Source: an uncultured Bacteroidia bacterium
Lineage (GTDB): Bacteria; Bacteroidota; Bacteroidia; J057; CALLMJ01
Direction: 5' to 3'
DNA: 64,000 bases
NCBI GenBank assembly: GCA_938005475.1
Contig: CALLNY010000022.1
Coordinates: 1 to 64,000, forward strand
Part shown: in pieces, positions 10,138 to 17,740 of the stretch
Layout of the letters: each line of letters starts with the position of its first letter
Numbering within the stretch: position 1 is the stretch's first letter
The notes under the pieces: generated by a model
What the model was told of the DNA's origin: nothing
What the model saw: only the letters and a program-made list of their open reading frames with translations
The model's database searches: none
Translations under genes and position numbers: made by a program

Positions 10138-12197
10138 AGACCGTTAAACCAAGTATTTAAAGAAAATTTTATTTCTTTAATAGTTTGAGCTAAACTAAAG
10201 TCTGTATTGCTAGCAACAATAGATTTTAGGCGAGTTAGACCAAATTTTTTGTTTTCAGGACCACCGAACTGGTCAATCATACCATCAGACATTAAGAACA
10301 ATCTTTTGACTTGTTGTTTATCCTTAACAAAAAATTCAAACGAATTAGTTTCATTGTGAAGGGGGTGATTACCTAAATAATTATCGGACTTTAAAATTTC
10401 AATTTGATTAAGGTTATTTTGAAGTAGGATAGGTTGTGCTGATGTGGTAAAAAGATGAACTTTTTGGTTATCAATCATTGCCATACTCATTTCAAAAGCA
10501 TCTTGAATACCTTGCTCATTTTGAAGTTTAAGAATACCTTCTTGAAGAGCCTTTAATTTTTCGTGTAATGAGACATGAGCATATTTAACTGCAAGCGTAT
10601 TTAAGTATTGTTGAAAATACATAGATAAAAGAGCGCCAGGAACGCCATGACCTGTACAATCGGCAGTAACTATATACAACGTGTCATCATGCTTCTGAAA
10701 CCAATAAAAATCTCCTCCAATTTCTTCTTTGGGTTGAAAATAAATAAAATAATCTTTGCAATAAGTTTTTATTACATCAGTATCGGGAAGTAAGGCTTTT
10801 TGAATAGTTTTGGCATATTTTAAGCTAGCTTCAAGGTCTTTATTGCGTTCTTGAATGAGTTTTTCTTTTTCTTTCTTTTCCGTAATATCCATTTCAATGG
10901 CTATAAATTTATCTACATCTCCTACTTCATTTAATATAGGTGTGATGCTTAGGCTTAACCAGTAAGGGCGACCATCTTTGGAATAATTTAAAATCTCTTC
11001 TTGAAAAGACGTTTTTAATAAAAGTTTTTCACGTATTCTTTGAACTGTTTGAGGGTCTGTATCTTTACCTTGCAAAATTCTACCGGGAATTTTTCCTTTA
11101 ACTTCTTCTAATGTATAACCCGAAATTCTCGTAAAAGCAGGGTTCACCCATTCAATTTCTCCATTTGCATTAGTAATAATGACCGCATTGTCGGTATTTG
11201 CGGCGACCATAGAAAGTGTACGAAGCTGTTCTTGAGCATTTTGAATAGTTTTTAAACTATTTTCTAATGCTTCTGCTTTGATTTTTAAATCTTCATTGAT
11301 GGCATTTAATTCTTCTTGTGCCATTCTTAATTCTTCTTCAGAAGCTAAAAGCTCTTGATTTTTTTCGTAAATTTCTTTTTCTTGCAGTTTTTTTTCGGTT
11401 ATCTCAATAGCTAGTTTGATTATCGATTTAGGTTGATTAGTTTGAATATCTTTCACTACCATATAAACTGCTTGAAGCCAAATAAGCTGTCCATCTTTAC
11501 GTATTCTTTGAAATTCACCTTCCGCTTTACCTTCTTTAAGCAAATTTTCCCAGTCTTGTTTATATTGCTCATCTGTATTCAAGTATCCCACCAGATCTCG
11601 GTGATTTTTGCCTATTAGCTCTTCTTTTGAATAACCTAGTATTTGTGCTAGTTTATCATTCACTAGAATAATTTTATTATCCAGACCAATCTCAAGAAAG
11701 CCTAATGTTAAATTGATAGCTTCATTGTAAGCTTTAAGTTGAGAAAGTTGGCTTTCAATTTGTATTTTGGCTTGCTCTAACTCTTTTTGTCTTTTTACTT
11801 CTTCGGTAACATCTAATTCAAAGGCAATAAAGTTAGTAAGGATGCCTAAATCGTTGAAGACAGGAGTTACATTTAGTTGAATCCAATAAGGGGTACCATC
11901 TTTATCGTAATTCAAAATATTTTCTCTAAATGATTCTTTTCGGGCAATGTGTTCTCGAATACGTTGCACAGTTTTAGGATCCGTATCTTTACCTTGTAGT
12001 ATATGACCAGGTTTTTTGCCTTTTACTTCTTCTAACGTATAGCCCGTTAAATCTGTAAATCCTTGGTTCACCCAAAGTATTAAACCATTTGCATCAGTAA
12101 TAATTACTGCATTATCGGTTTTTTCAGCGATAATGGAAAGTAATCTCGTTTCATCTACATCAATACCTGCGATAAGATTTTTTAAAGCTCTCAGCAT
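10095..12197 (-). CDS. three-PAS SpoIIE (PP2C) serine phosphatase
   Basis: The 700-residue protein has PAS/PAC domains at about 15-135, 145-265 and 325-440, a long coiled linker, and a SpoIIE phosphatase domain (about 490-700) with EEIGGDFYWF, TADCTGHGVPGALLS, LMSDGMIDQFGG and QTDDFLMIGLEL. PAS1 and PAS3 contain GKxPGxILQGKDTDP, which resembles the LOV-domain flavin segment but has no cysteine. There is no membrane segment or signal peptide. It is the tandem paralogue of the 7402-9951 gene. A weaker box (TGACTTTG, one mismatch, 12217-12224) lies upstream. It probably acts in the same partner-switching pathway as the RsbV/W pair, but that link is inferred from proximity. Confidence 0.87.
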   Translation of the reverse strand: MLRALKNLIAGIDVDETRLLSIIAEKTDNAVIITDANGLILWVNQGFTDLTGYTLEEVKGKKPGHILQGKDTDPKTVQRIREHIARKESFRENILNYDKDGTPYWIQLNVTPVFNDLGILTNFIAFELDVTEEVKRQKELEQAKIQIESQLSQLKAYNEAINLTLGFLEIGLDNKIILVNDKLAQILGYSKEELIGKNHRDLVGYLNTDEQYKQDWENLLKEGKAEGEFQRIRKDGQLIWLQAVYMVVKDIQTNQPKSIIKLAIEITEKKLQEKEIYEKNQELLASEEELRMAQEELNAINEDLKIKAEALENSLKTIQNAQEQLRTLSMVAANTDNAVIITNANGEIEWVNPAFTRISGYTLEEVKGKIPGRILQGKDTDPQTVQRIREKLLLKTSFQEEILNYSKDGRPYWLSLSITPILNEVGDVDKFIAIEMDITEKKEKEKLIQERNKDLEASLKYAKTIQKALLPDTDVIKTYCKDYFIYFQPKEEIGGDFYWFQKHDDTLYIVTADCTGHGVPGALLSMYFQQYLNTLAVKYAHVSLHEKLKALQEGILKLQNEQGIQDAFEMSMAMIDNQKVHLFTTSAQPILLQNNLNQIEILKSDNYLGNHPLHNETNSFEFFVKDKQQVKRLFLMSDGMIDQFGGPENKKFGLTRLKSIVASNTDFSLAQTIKEIKFSLNTWFNGLEQTDDFLMIGLEL

Positions 12198-12393
12198 ATT
12201 TTTATAATTTAATTTACAAAGTCATAACTATAACACTATTAAATAAGTTCAAAAGCATATATGAAAAACTAAATAAATATTTTAATTACTGAAAATCAAG
12301 GTATTAAAACAATATTTCTTAAAATACAAACAAATTTTTTCATAATAGAGTATATTTCGGTAAAATAAAGTATCCCCAAAACGATAAAATAGA

Positions 12394-13143
12394 ATGGATA
12401 AGAATGTTCCTTTCAAAGAAAAGTTTGGTAGCAATTTAGCAGAATTACTATCCGATAAAATTCAAAAAGTTTATACTATTTTTCCGAAACAAATCTATGT
12501 GTATACAATTCAAGAGAGTGAACAATGCTTAACTTTTAGTCAACGGCTTAATTTACATGCGCAGCTATTGAAAAAATTGTTACCAAAAGATTTTCCTACT
12601 GCTATCAAGCTCCTATTATCTATTTTGGGGGATGAAAATCCCAATACGGAGGGTATGTTTTCAATTTATTATTGGATACTACCTATTGGTAAATTTGTAG
12701 AATTATATGGATTAGCGCATTGGGATGAGTCTTTATTTGCTATTGAAGAAATAACCAAAAGATGCACGGGCGAGTATGCTATCAGACCTTTCATACGAAA
12801 GTATCCCCAAAAAACATTAGAACGTATGAAAACTTGGGCTAAATCTGAAAATTTTCATTTAAGGCGTTTAGCTAGTGAAGGACTACGACCAAAACTTCCC
12901 TGGGCTACCTACTTAGATACCTTTATTCATAACCCTGAACCCGTTTTTGAAATATTAGAATCATTGAAAGAAGATAATGTCCTGTTTGTTAAAAAGTCGG
13001 TTGCTAATCATTTGAGAGATTGGCTTAAAGTAAATCCAAAAGCAACATTACCGCTCCTACAAAAATGGAAATTATCGGATAATCGCCATACTCAATGGAT
13101 TATCAAAAAAGCTATACGAAACATGGAAATTTGCAACGAATAA
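12394..13143 (+). CDS. DNA alkylation repair protein (AlkC/AlkD-like HEAT repeat)
   Basis: The 249-residue all-helical protein has the hallmarks of the AlkC-type DNA glycosylases, which excise alkylated purines: a helical N-terminal region, then AHWDESLFAIEEITKRCTGEYAIRPFIRKYP (quoted in part here as EEITKRCTGEYAIRPF), LRRLASEGLRPKLPW, and the HEAT-repeat segment FVKKSVANHLRDWLKVNP. The conserved aromatic and acidic residues expected for the substrate pocket (Trp and Asp in HWDES, Arg in SEGLRP) are present. It stands alone, in the opposite orientation to the PAS-SpoIIE genes. A TATATTTC near-match to the promoter consensus lies about 45 nt upstream. AlkC and AlkD subfamilies cannot be separated with certainty by eye. 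Confidence 0.8.
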   Translation: MDKNVPFKEKFGSNLAELLSDKIQKVYTIFPKQIYVYTIQESEQCLTFSQRLNLHAQLLKKLLPKDFPTAIKLLLSILGDENPNTEGMFSIYYWILPIGKFVELYGLAHWDESLFAIEEITKRCTGEYAIRPFIRKYPQKTLERMKTWAKSENFHLRRLASEGLRPKLPWATYLDTFIHNPEPVFEILESLKEDNVLFVKKSVANHLRDWLKVNPKATLPLLQKWKLSDNRHTQWIIKKAIRNMEICNE

Positions 13144-13176
13144 TAGAGATTTTGAACAGAATTTTCGTTAAGGCTA

Positions 13177-13200
13177 TAACTAATTGTTTTAAATTAATTA
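13177..13200 (+). repeat. TAACTAATnnnTTTTAAA intergenic motif, copy 1
   Basis: TAACTAATTGTTTTAAATTA recurs with few changes at 17519 and 24487. In each case it follows the 3' end of a plus-strand gene, at 33, 76 and 171 bp. Function unknown. Confidence 0.5.
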
Positions 13201-13308
13201 TATAAGAGATATCGACATTTTGAAACCTATTTACAAAGGTTTATAGTTTGATTTATCTAAATGTTGAAAATTTATTTTCTGATGTTTAGTCAGGATTATT
13301 TTAAGGAT

Positions 13309-13403
13309 TGGTCATTGAGTAGGCGCAGCCGTACCGAAATGACCATTTTTCGTAGAAAATCGGTTGTTTCGGTATGTTCGCTTCACTCACTACTCAACAA
13401 CCG
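13309..13403. repeat. palindromic intergenic repeat, CATTGAGTAG family, copy 1
   Basis: Nested inverted repeats share one centre near 13355: TTGAGTAG/CTACTCAA at the outside and TACCGAAA/TTTCGGTA inside. The left arm also carries its own TGGTCATT/AATGACCA inverted repeat. The whole could fold into a cruciform or a long RNA hairpin. Confidence 0.65.
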
Positions 13404-13578
13404 AATATATACCTAACGTTTTAAATTAACTTATTAATCGCTAACAATTAACTGGTAAACCATTTTTAATGAATTGTTCATAAACTCTAATATTTTAGAT
13501 TGTAGTATGAATGGTAAACTCTCGTAATGCTCAATAAGCTTACTATGGTGGATATTGAAAAGCACTGCCTGCTCGTTG

Positions 13579-13686
13579 TGTAATCAACGAAGCGATTATA
13601 TCAAAACGATTACTTTCTACGACGCACTCTCATTTCGCTACGCTACTCAATGACCTATCCTTTGTGATACGATTGTAACGATTACA
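13579..13686. repeat. palindromic intergenic repeat, CATTGAGTAG family, copy 2
   Basis: The core (13631-13652) read on the minus strand is CATTGAGTAGCGTAGCGAAA followed by TG, bounded by CATT/AATG. It is flanked by imperfect arms that include TGTAATC (13579) and GATTACA (13680). Confidence 0.55.
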
Positions 13687-13717
13687 ATCATAGTGAATGT
13701 AAAATTTTTTTATCCCA

Positions 13718-13752
13718 TTAAAAATATAAAGACTACCTCGAAAGGTAGTCTT
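13718..13752 (-). terminator. intrinsic terminator of the T9SS cargo gene
   Basis: A perfect 10-bp stem AAGACTACCT/AGGTAGTCTT closes a four-base CGAA loop (TTCG on the transcript strand) and is followed on the minus strand by a T-rich run. It lies 22 nt beyond the stop at 13775. Confidence 0.8.
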
Positions 13753-13774
13753 AACTAAAAGGTTTATTTGTAAT

Positions 13775-14845
13775 TTATTTCTGTATAACAAATTTTCCAG
13801 TGGAAATAACCTTAGAATCTTTACCTACGATTTGATAGCTATAGATTCCGTTAGATAATCCGTTCAAAGAAATTTCTACTTGATTATTTTTCACAATTGC
13901 TTGTACTTCTTGTTTTTGACCTATCATGTTATAGATTACCACGGATTGAACATTTGTGGTATTTCCATTGAAATAGATTACGTTAGAAGCAGGATTAGGA
14001 TAAACTGAAAATACTAAGTTTGATGATTTCGATTTAGCAGTACCAGGTTTATAAAACTCTCGCGATAAAGCAGAGTCACCTATTGCGTTCATTGTTGCAA
14101 TTAACACAGGGAAACTATGACCATTAACGTACCATTCGTAAGTTAAATCTGTGTTAGTGGTAGGGGGCACAAATGCGGAACCTTCCGTCCAAGTGCCAAA
14201 GATTTTTAAAAATACGGTATCTTTACTTTCATCTAATCTTTTGTATCTTAAAGCGTTCTGCCAGTTTTCGGTATTAACTGTCAAACTACCTGAAGCATCA
14301 AAGTTACCAGTACGTTTGATATATCGTTTAAGAGCGACCGAATCTATCGAAGGTAGTCCTATAGCGGAACCTGGTAGTCTAACCTCACCCGATGCACTAT
14401 CGACGAATGAAGTGCCCAATTGAGCAGGAAAAGGCATAAAGGTCAAAGGCTGATTATATTTAAATTTGATGGTAGTACCACTGAAGCCAAATGCTCCTGC
14501 ATCGCCTCCAAAACCTAATTCTTCTGCCGCAGTATTAGTTACACTAAAATATGCATATAAATCGGTAGCCATTTCTAATGCTAACGTACTTCCAGGATAG
14601 TCAGCAACATAGGGCGTTGCACTAGCATCCAAAAAATTATACGTCAAAATAGTATCTGAATTTAAACCTCCGTAGTTCCATGTATTACCAGGTCCTGGTG
14701 TACCTGGATCAAATTCTACTTTCAAAGTATCAAGGTTTCTACTAACCGTTGTTCCTGCTGTTGGGAAATTACTTTGTGTAATCACAACTTGTGCAGATAG
14801 TTTCCAACTTAATGAAATTAATGACAATACAATAAGCTTTTTCAT
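13775..14845 (-). CDS. secreted protein with T9SS type A sorting domain
   Basis: With the start moved to the ATG at 14845 the protein is 356 residues and begins with a clean signal peptide (MKKLIVLSLISLSWKLSAQ). The ORF-track start at 15004 adds 53 unlikely residues and lies upstream of the promoter box. The middle part is beta-rich and I do not recognise it. The last 75 residues are a T9SS type A sorting domain (FSVYPNPASNVIYFNG ... SNGIYSYQIV ... GKFVIQK), which directs export through the type IX machinery and attachment to or release from the cell surface. It is monocistronic, with its own promoter box and terminator. The function of the mature domain is unknown. Confidence 0.85.
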   Translation of the reverse strand: MKKLIVLSLISLSWKLSAQVVITQSNFPTAGTTVSRNLDTLKVEFDPGTPGPGNTWNYGGLNSDTILTYNFLDASATPYVADYPGSTLALEMATDLYAYFSVTNTAAEELGFGGDAGAFGFSGTTIKFKYNQPLTFMPFPAQLGTSFVDSASGEVRLPGSAIGLPSIDSVALKRYIKRTGNFDASGSLTVNTENWQNALRYKRLDESKDTVFLKIFGTWTEGSAFVPPTTNTDLTYEWYVNGHSFPVLIATMNAIGDSALSREFYKPGTAKSKSSNLVFSVYPNPASNVIYFNGNTTNVQSVVIYNMIGQKQEVQAIVKNNQVEISLNGLSNGIYSYQIVGKDSKVISTGKFVIQK

Positions 14846-14867
14846 CTTGATAATAATTATTTTGATG

Positions 14868-14875
14868 CAAAAATA
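14868..14875 (-). promoter_or_regulatory. -7 promoter box of the T9SS cargo gene
   Basis: The minus strand reads TATTTTTG (exact TAnnTTTG), ending 22 nt before the ATG at 14845. It supports the shorter protein. Confidence 0.6.
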
Positions 14876-14903
14876 TAATAAGCAATTCAAATAAACAAAT
14901 ATT

Positions 14904-15653
14904 TTAATAAAGTTTTTGATAAACGGTTTTAAGTTTAGATAATTGAATATTCCAAGTAAAATTTTGTTGTGCAAATTGTTTTGCTTGAAGTCTAATTTTT
15001 TCAATTTTGGAGGGATTTTCTAAAGCCCATTGAATAGTTCGAGCTAGTTCATTCGGTCTATTAGAACGGTATAATAAACTTGTTTTTTGGTGCGTAATCC
15101 ATTCCCGAACGGAAGGCAAATATCCAAAGCACCGTTTCCCAAACTTTCTGTAATTTTAAAAGGACAACAGCCTTGCTCACTGTTTCTTGCACAGTCCGTC
15201 AGTGGAACAATTAATGCGTAAGCCTTTTGTATGTATCTAAATAATTCTTGCTGTTCCAATTCATAGTACCAATCCGTAATTTTTAACTTATCTAGTAATT
15301 TCTCGTAAAATTTTAAATTGCGTTTTCGTTGGGAAACTACGATTTTTAAACAATATTGTTCAATATCATAAGTTTTTTAAAGTATCTTTATATTGTAAAA
15401 GTTTACCAAAAGCTTTTGCTCGCTTCAAATAATTGTCAAATAAAAATTTAAACCTATAAATTTCTAATTTATCGTCGTATACACTTTCAAAAACGGGTAA
15501 AGTAGAATCTGCAAGGGTATACATTGCTAATTTGCTTCAAAATCAAATAGTATTTGAGAGAAATCGTATATGGGTTGAAGAGCTTTTATGGGCTGTGAAA
15601 ACCTCAAAAGCGGCATACCAAGCCGTATGTTGTTGTTTATAGAAAAGTTTCAT
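14904..15653 (-). pseudogene. decayed family-4-type glycosyltransferase gene
   Basis: Three broken frames on the minus strand read together as one glycosyltransferase. The first begins at the ATG at 15653 (KQQHTAWYAAFEVFTAHKS) and stops early. The next contains FESVYDDKLEIYRFKF and LFDNYLKRAKAFGKLLQY. The third runs from about 15370 through IQKAYALIVPLTDCARN and CCPFKITESLGNGALDI. A one-base frameshift near 15125 then joins PSVREWITHQKTSLLY and NELARTIQWALENP, the usual nucleotide-sugar-binding end of GT4 enzymes. About 250 codons remain where a full enzyme would have well over 300, so there are internal deletions as well as frameshifts. The ORF track shows only two 71-residue pieces. Confidence 0.8.
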
Positions 15654-15699
15654 AGCTACAAAAATCATTGTTTTTTGAATTAGAAAAGAAAAATACTTC

Positions 15700-15707
15700 T
15701 ATATTTG
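15700..15707 (+). promoter_or_regulatory. -7 promoter box of frr
   Basis: TATATTTG (exact TAnnTTTG) ends 17 nt before the ATG at 15725, with a TTTG 22 bp further upstream. It excludes the upstream TTG start of the ORF track. Confidence 0.6.
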
Positions 15708-15724
15708 CGAAAATTTTTAAAAAG

Positions 15725-16288
15725 ATGGAAGATAGTGTAAAAAAAGTATTAAATTCTGCGGAGGAAGGGATGCAAAAAGCGGTAGACCATTTAGAAAATG
15801 AACTTTTGAAAATCCGAGCAGGGAAAGCTCATCCTGCTATATTAGAAACGATTAAAGTAGATTATTATGGGACATTGACAGCTCTTAATTTTGTGGCTAA
15901 CTTATCTGCTCCGGATTCGAAAACTCTTACAATTCAGCCTTTTGAAAAAAAAATGATTCCCGTAATAGAAAAAGCCATCGTAGAGTCTAATCTTGGATTT
16001 ACTCCTCAAAATGATGGCGGGATTATTCGTATAAATGTTCCGCCCTTAACCGAAGAAAGACGTAAAGTTCTTGTTAAGCAAGTCAAAGAATTTTGTGAAG
16101 AAGGACGCGTTGCAGTTCGTAATATTCGTAGAGAACATAATGAACAACTTAAAAAATTACAAAAAAATGGTGTAGAGCAAGATACTGTAAAAACTGCAGA
16201 AGCAGAAGTTCAAAAATTAACTGACAAGTATATCAAAAAAATAGACGATTTGCTTTATAAGAAAGAAGAGGAGATTATGAAGGTTTAA
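15725..16288 (+). CDS. frr: ribosome recycling factor
   Basis: RRF splits the post-termination ribosome together with EF-G. The 187-residue length is standard. Family segments are LENELLKIRAGKAHPAILE, VDYYGTL, the central ADSKTLTIQPF-like stretch (here PDSKTLTIQPF), GGIIRINVPPLTEERRK, and VRNIRREHNEQLKKLQK in the long helix. I start it at the ATG at 15725 (MEDSVKKVLNSAEEGM), which lies just after a promoter box; the track version adds 19 residues from the promoter region. The acyl-CoA dehydrogenase gene follows after 17 bp, probably on the same transcript. Confidence 0.95.
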   Translation: MEDSVKKVLNSAEEGMQKAVDHLENELLKIRAGKAHPAILETIKVDYYGTLTALNFVANLSAPDSKTLTIQPFEKKMIPVIEKAIVESNLGFTPQNDGGIIRINVPPLTEERRKVLVKQVKEFCEEGRVAVRNIRREHNEQLKKLQKNGVEQDTVKTAEAEVQKLTDKYIKKIDDLLYKKEEEIMKV

Positions 16289-16305
16289 TTGAGATTTTAT
16301 TTTTT

Positions 16306-17442
16306 ATGATACCTAGAACCTTATTTACAGAAGAGCACGAATTATTTCGTCAGTCAGCAAAGCAATTTTTTGAGCGGGAGGTAGCTCCATATCATGATGC
16401 ATGGGAGAAGCAGGGGCATGTCCCTAGAGAATTATGGTTGAAAGCAGGAGAGATGGGCTTTTTATGTGTAACTATGCCACCAGAATATGGCGGAGCTGGT
16501 TTAGATTTTAAGTATTCTGTTATTTTGATGGAAGAACAAACCAAAGTATATGCGTCTGGTCCTGGTTTTGCTCTCCATACAGATATCGTTGCTCCTTATA
16601 TTTTACATTATGGTACAGAATTACAAAAGAAAAAATATCTTCCCAAAATGGCAACTGGAGAATGGATTGGTGCTATAGCTATGACCGAACCAGGCACAGG
16701 CTCCGACCTACAAGGTATAAAAACGACTGCTATCAAGCAAGGTGATAAATACATCTTAAATGGAGTGAAAACTTTTATTACTAATGGTTGGCATTCTGAT
16801 ATTGTCATTGTGGTAGCTAAAACAGATCCCAACCAAGGTGCTGCAGGTATTAGCCTCCTCATCGTTGAAAACGGTATGAAAGGTTTTACCAAAGGAAAAA
16901 AACTCCAAAAAATTGGAATGAAAGCGCAAGATACTTGCGAACTTTTTTTTGATAACGTTGAAGTGCCTGCAGAAAATTTACTCGGCTTTGAAGGGGCTGG
17001 TTTCATGTATTTAATGCAAGAACTTCCGCAAGAACGCTTATTAATCGCTGTAGTAGGAACAGAAGCTATGGCTACCTGCCTAAAAGACACCATTCAGTAC
17101 ACCAAAGAAAGACAAGCTTTTGGTAAGCCTATCTTCAATTTCCAAAATACTCGCTTTAAACTAGCTGAAATTCATTCCAAAGTGCAAATGGCTAGAGTGT
17201 TTACGGATAGATGTATTGATTTATTATGTGAAAAGAAACTTTCTGTGGATGATGCTGCCGCTTGTAAATTGTTAGTCTCAGATATGCAGTGTACCGTGAT
17301 AGATGAACTATTGCAACTATATGGTGGCTATGGCTACATCTGGGACTACAAAATTGCTCGTGCCTACGCTGATTCCCGTGTTCAAAAAATATATGGCGGA
17401 ACCAATGAAATCATGAAAGAACTTATTAGCAGAAATTTATAA
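16306..17442 (+). CDS. acyl-CoA dehydrogenase
   Basis: This 378-residue FAD enzyme performs the alpha,beta-desaturation of acyl-CoA thioesters. The N-terminal helical domain starts at FTEEHELFRQSAKQFFEREV. The flavin/substrate segment is AMTEPGTGSDLQGIKT (about 124-139), followed by the beta domain (KTFITNGWHSDI). The C-terminal helices include QTRQ-type residues (ERQAFGKPIFNFQNTRFKLA), and the end reads YGGYGYIWDY ... YGGTNEIMKELISR, as in long-chain and isovaleryl-type members. Substrate chain length cannot be set from sequence alone. It follows frr closely, a pairing without an obvious functional reason. Confidence 0.9.
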   Translation: MIPRTLFTEEHELFRQSAKQFFEREVAPYHDAWEKQGHVPRELWLKAGEMGFLCVTMPPEYGGAGLDFKYSVILMEEQTKVYASGPGFALHTDIVAPYILHYGTELQKKKYLPKMATGEWIGAIAMTEPGTGSDLQGIKTTAIKQGDKYILNGVKTFITNGWHSDIVIVVAKTDPNQGAAGISLLIVENGMKGFTKGKKLQKIGMKAQDTCELFFDNVEVPAENLLGFEGAGFMYLMQELPQERLLIAVVGTEAMATCLKDTIQYTKERQAFGKPIFNFQNTRFKLAEIHSKVQMARVFTDRCIDLLCEKKLSVDDAAACKLLVSDMQCTVIDELLQLYGGYGYIWDYKIARAYADSRVQKIYGGTNEIMKELISRNL

Positions 17443-17740
17443 CCCAACGTATTTAGTGCGTTTTGACTCTTTTCATAAGGAGTTATTTATTTAATTTTGC
17501 TTATAAATTTTGATATAATAACTAATTCATTTTAAATAAGTTACTGCAATATCCCACTGCCTCTTCATGCTCTTTGTGGTAAAAAATTTACCACGATATC
17601 GCTAAGAAATTAATATCCAATAAAAAGGTAAAAGATAAAATGCTTCATAAATATAAATTCGCATTTAAGCATCTTGCGATTCTTATTGCAACACTGTCGT
17701 ATAATTTAGATATCTATAAATCAGTTTGTTATCTTGTTAT
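17443..17740. other. 298-bp gene-free region with a perfect hairpin and a shared motif
   Basis: No coding frame is visible. It contains the TAACTAATTCATTTTAAATA motif (17519-17544), shared with the gaps at 13.2 and 24.5 kb, and a perfect 8-bp inverted repeat GTGGTAAA/TTTACCAC (17576-17594) with a three-base loop but no following T tract. It separates two convergent genes. Confidence 0.6.
17519..17544 (+). repeat. TAACTAATnnnTTTTAAA intergenic motif, copy 2
   Basis: TAACTAATTCATTTTAAATA is a near match to the copies at 13177 and 24487. Confidence 0.5.

Larger units (their letters stand above)
13144..13774. other. 631-bp gene-free region with palindromic repeats
   Basis: I find no credible coding frame or coding remnant here. 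The stretch holds a TAACTAAT...TTTTAAA motif shared with two other gaps, two imperfect palindromes built around CATTGAGTAG, and the terminator of the T9SS gene at its end. These parts are listed separately. Confidence 0.7.

Noticed and set aside
4433-12197. Interpretation of the cluster as a sigma-B stress operon
   Set aside because: No sigma-factor gene is adjacent and sigma-B-type factors are not established in this phylum, so only the partner-switching components are claimed.
13144-13774. Repeat-rich gap considered as a CRISPR array or a decayed gene
   Set aside because: The repeats are inverted, irregular in length and spacing, with no direct-repeat/spacer pattern, and no frame gives recognisable protein similarity.
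16608-17093. 161-residue minus-strand ORF
   Set aside because: Shadow of the acyl-CoA dehydrogenase gene; the composition is that of an antisense frame and no domain is visible.
17576-17594. Perfect hairpin GTGGTAAA/TTTACCAC considered as a terminator
   Set aside because: No T tract follows on either strand and it lies more than 130 bp from both convergent gene ends, so I list it only as part of the gap.
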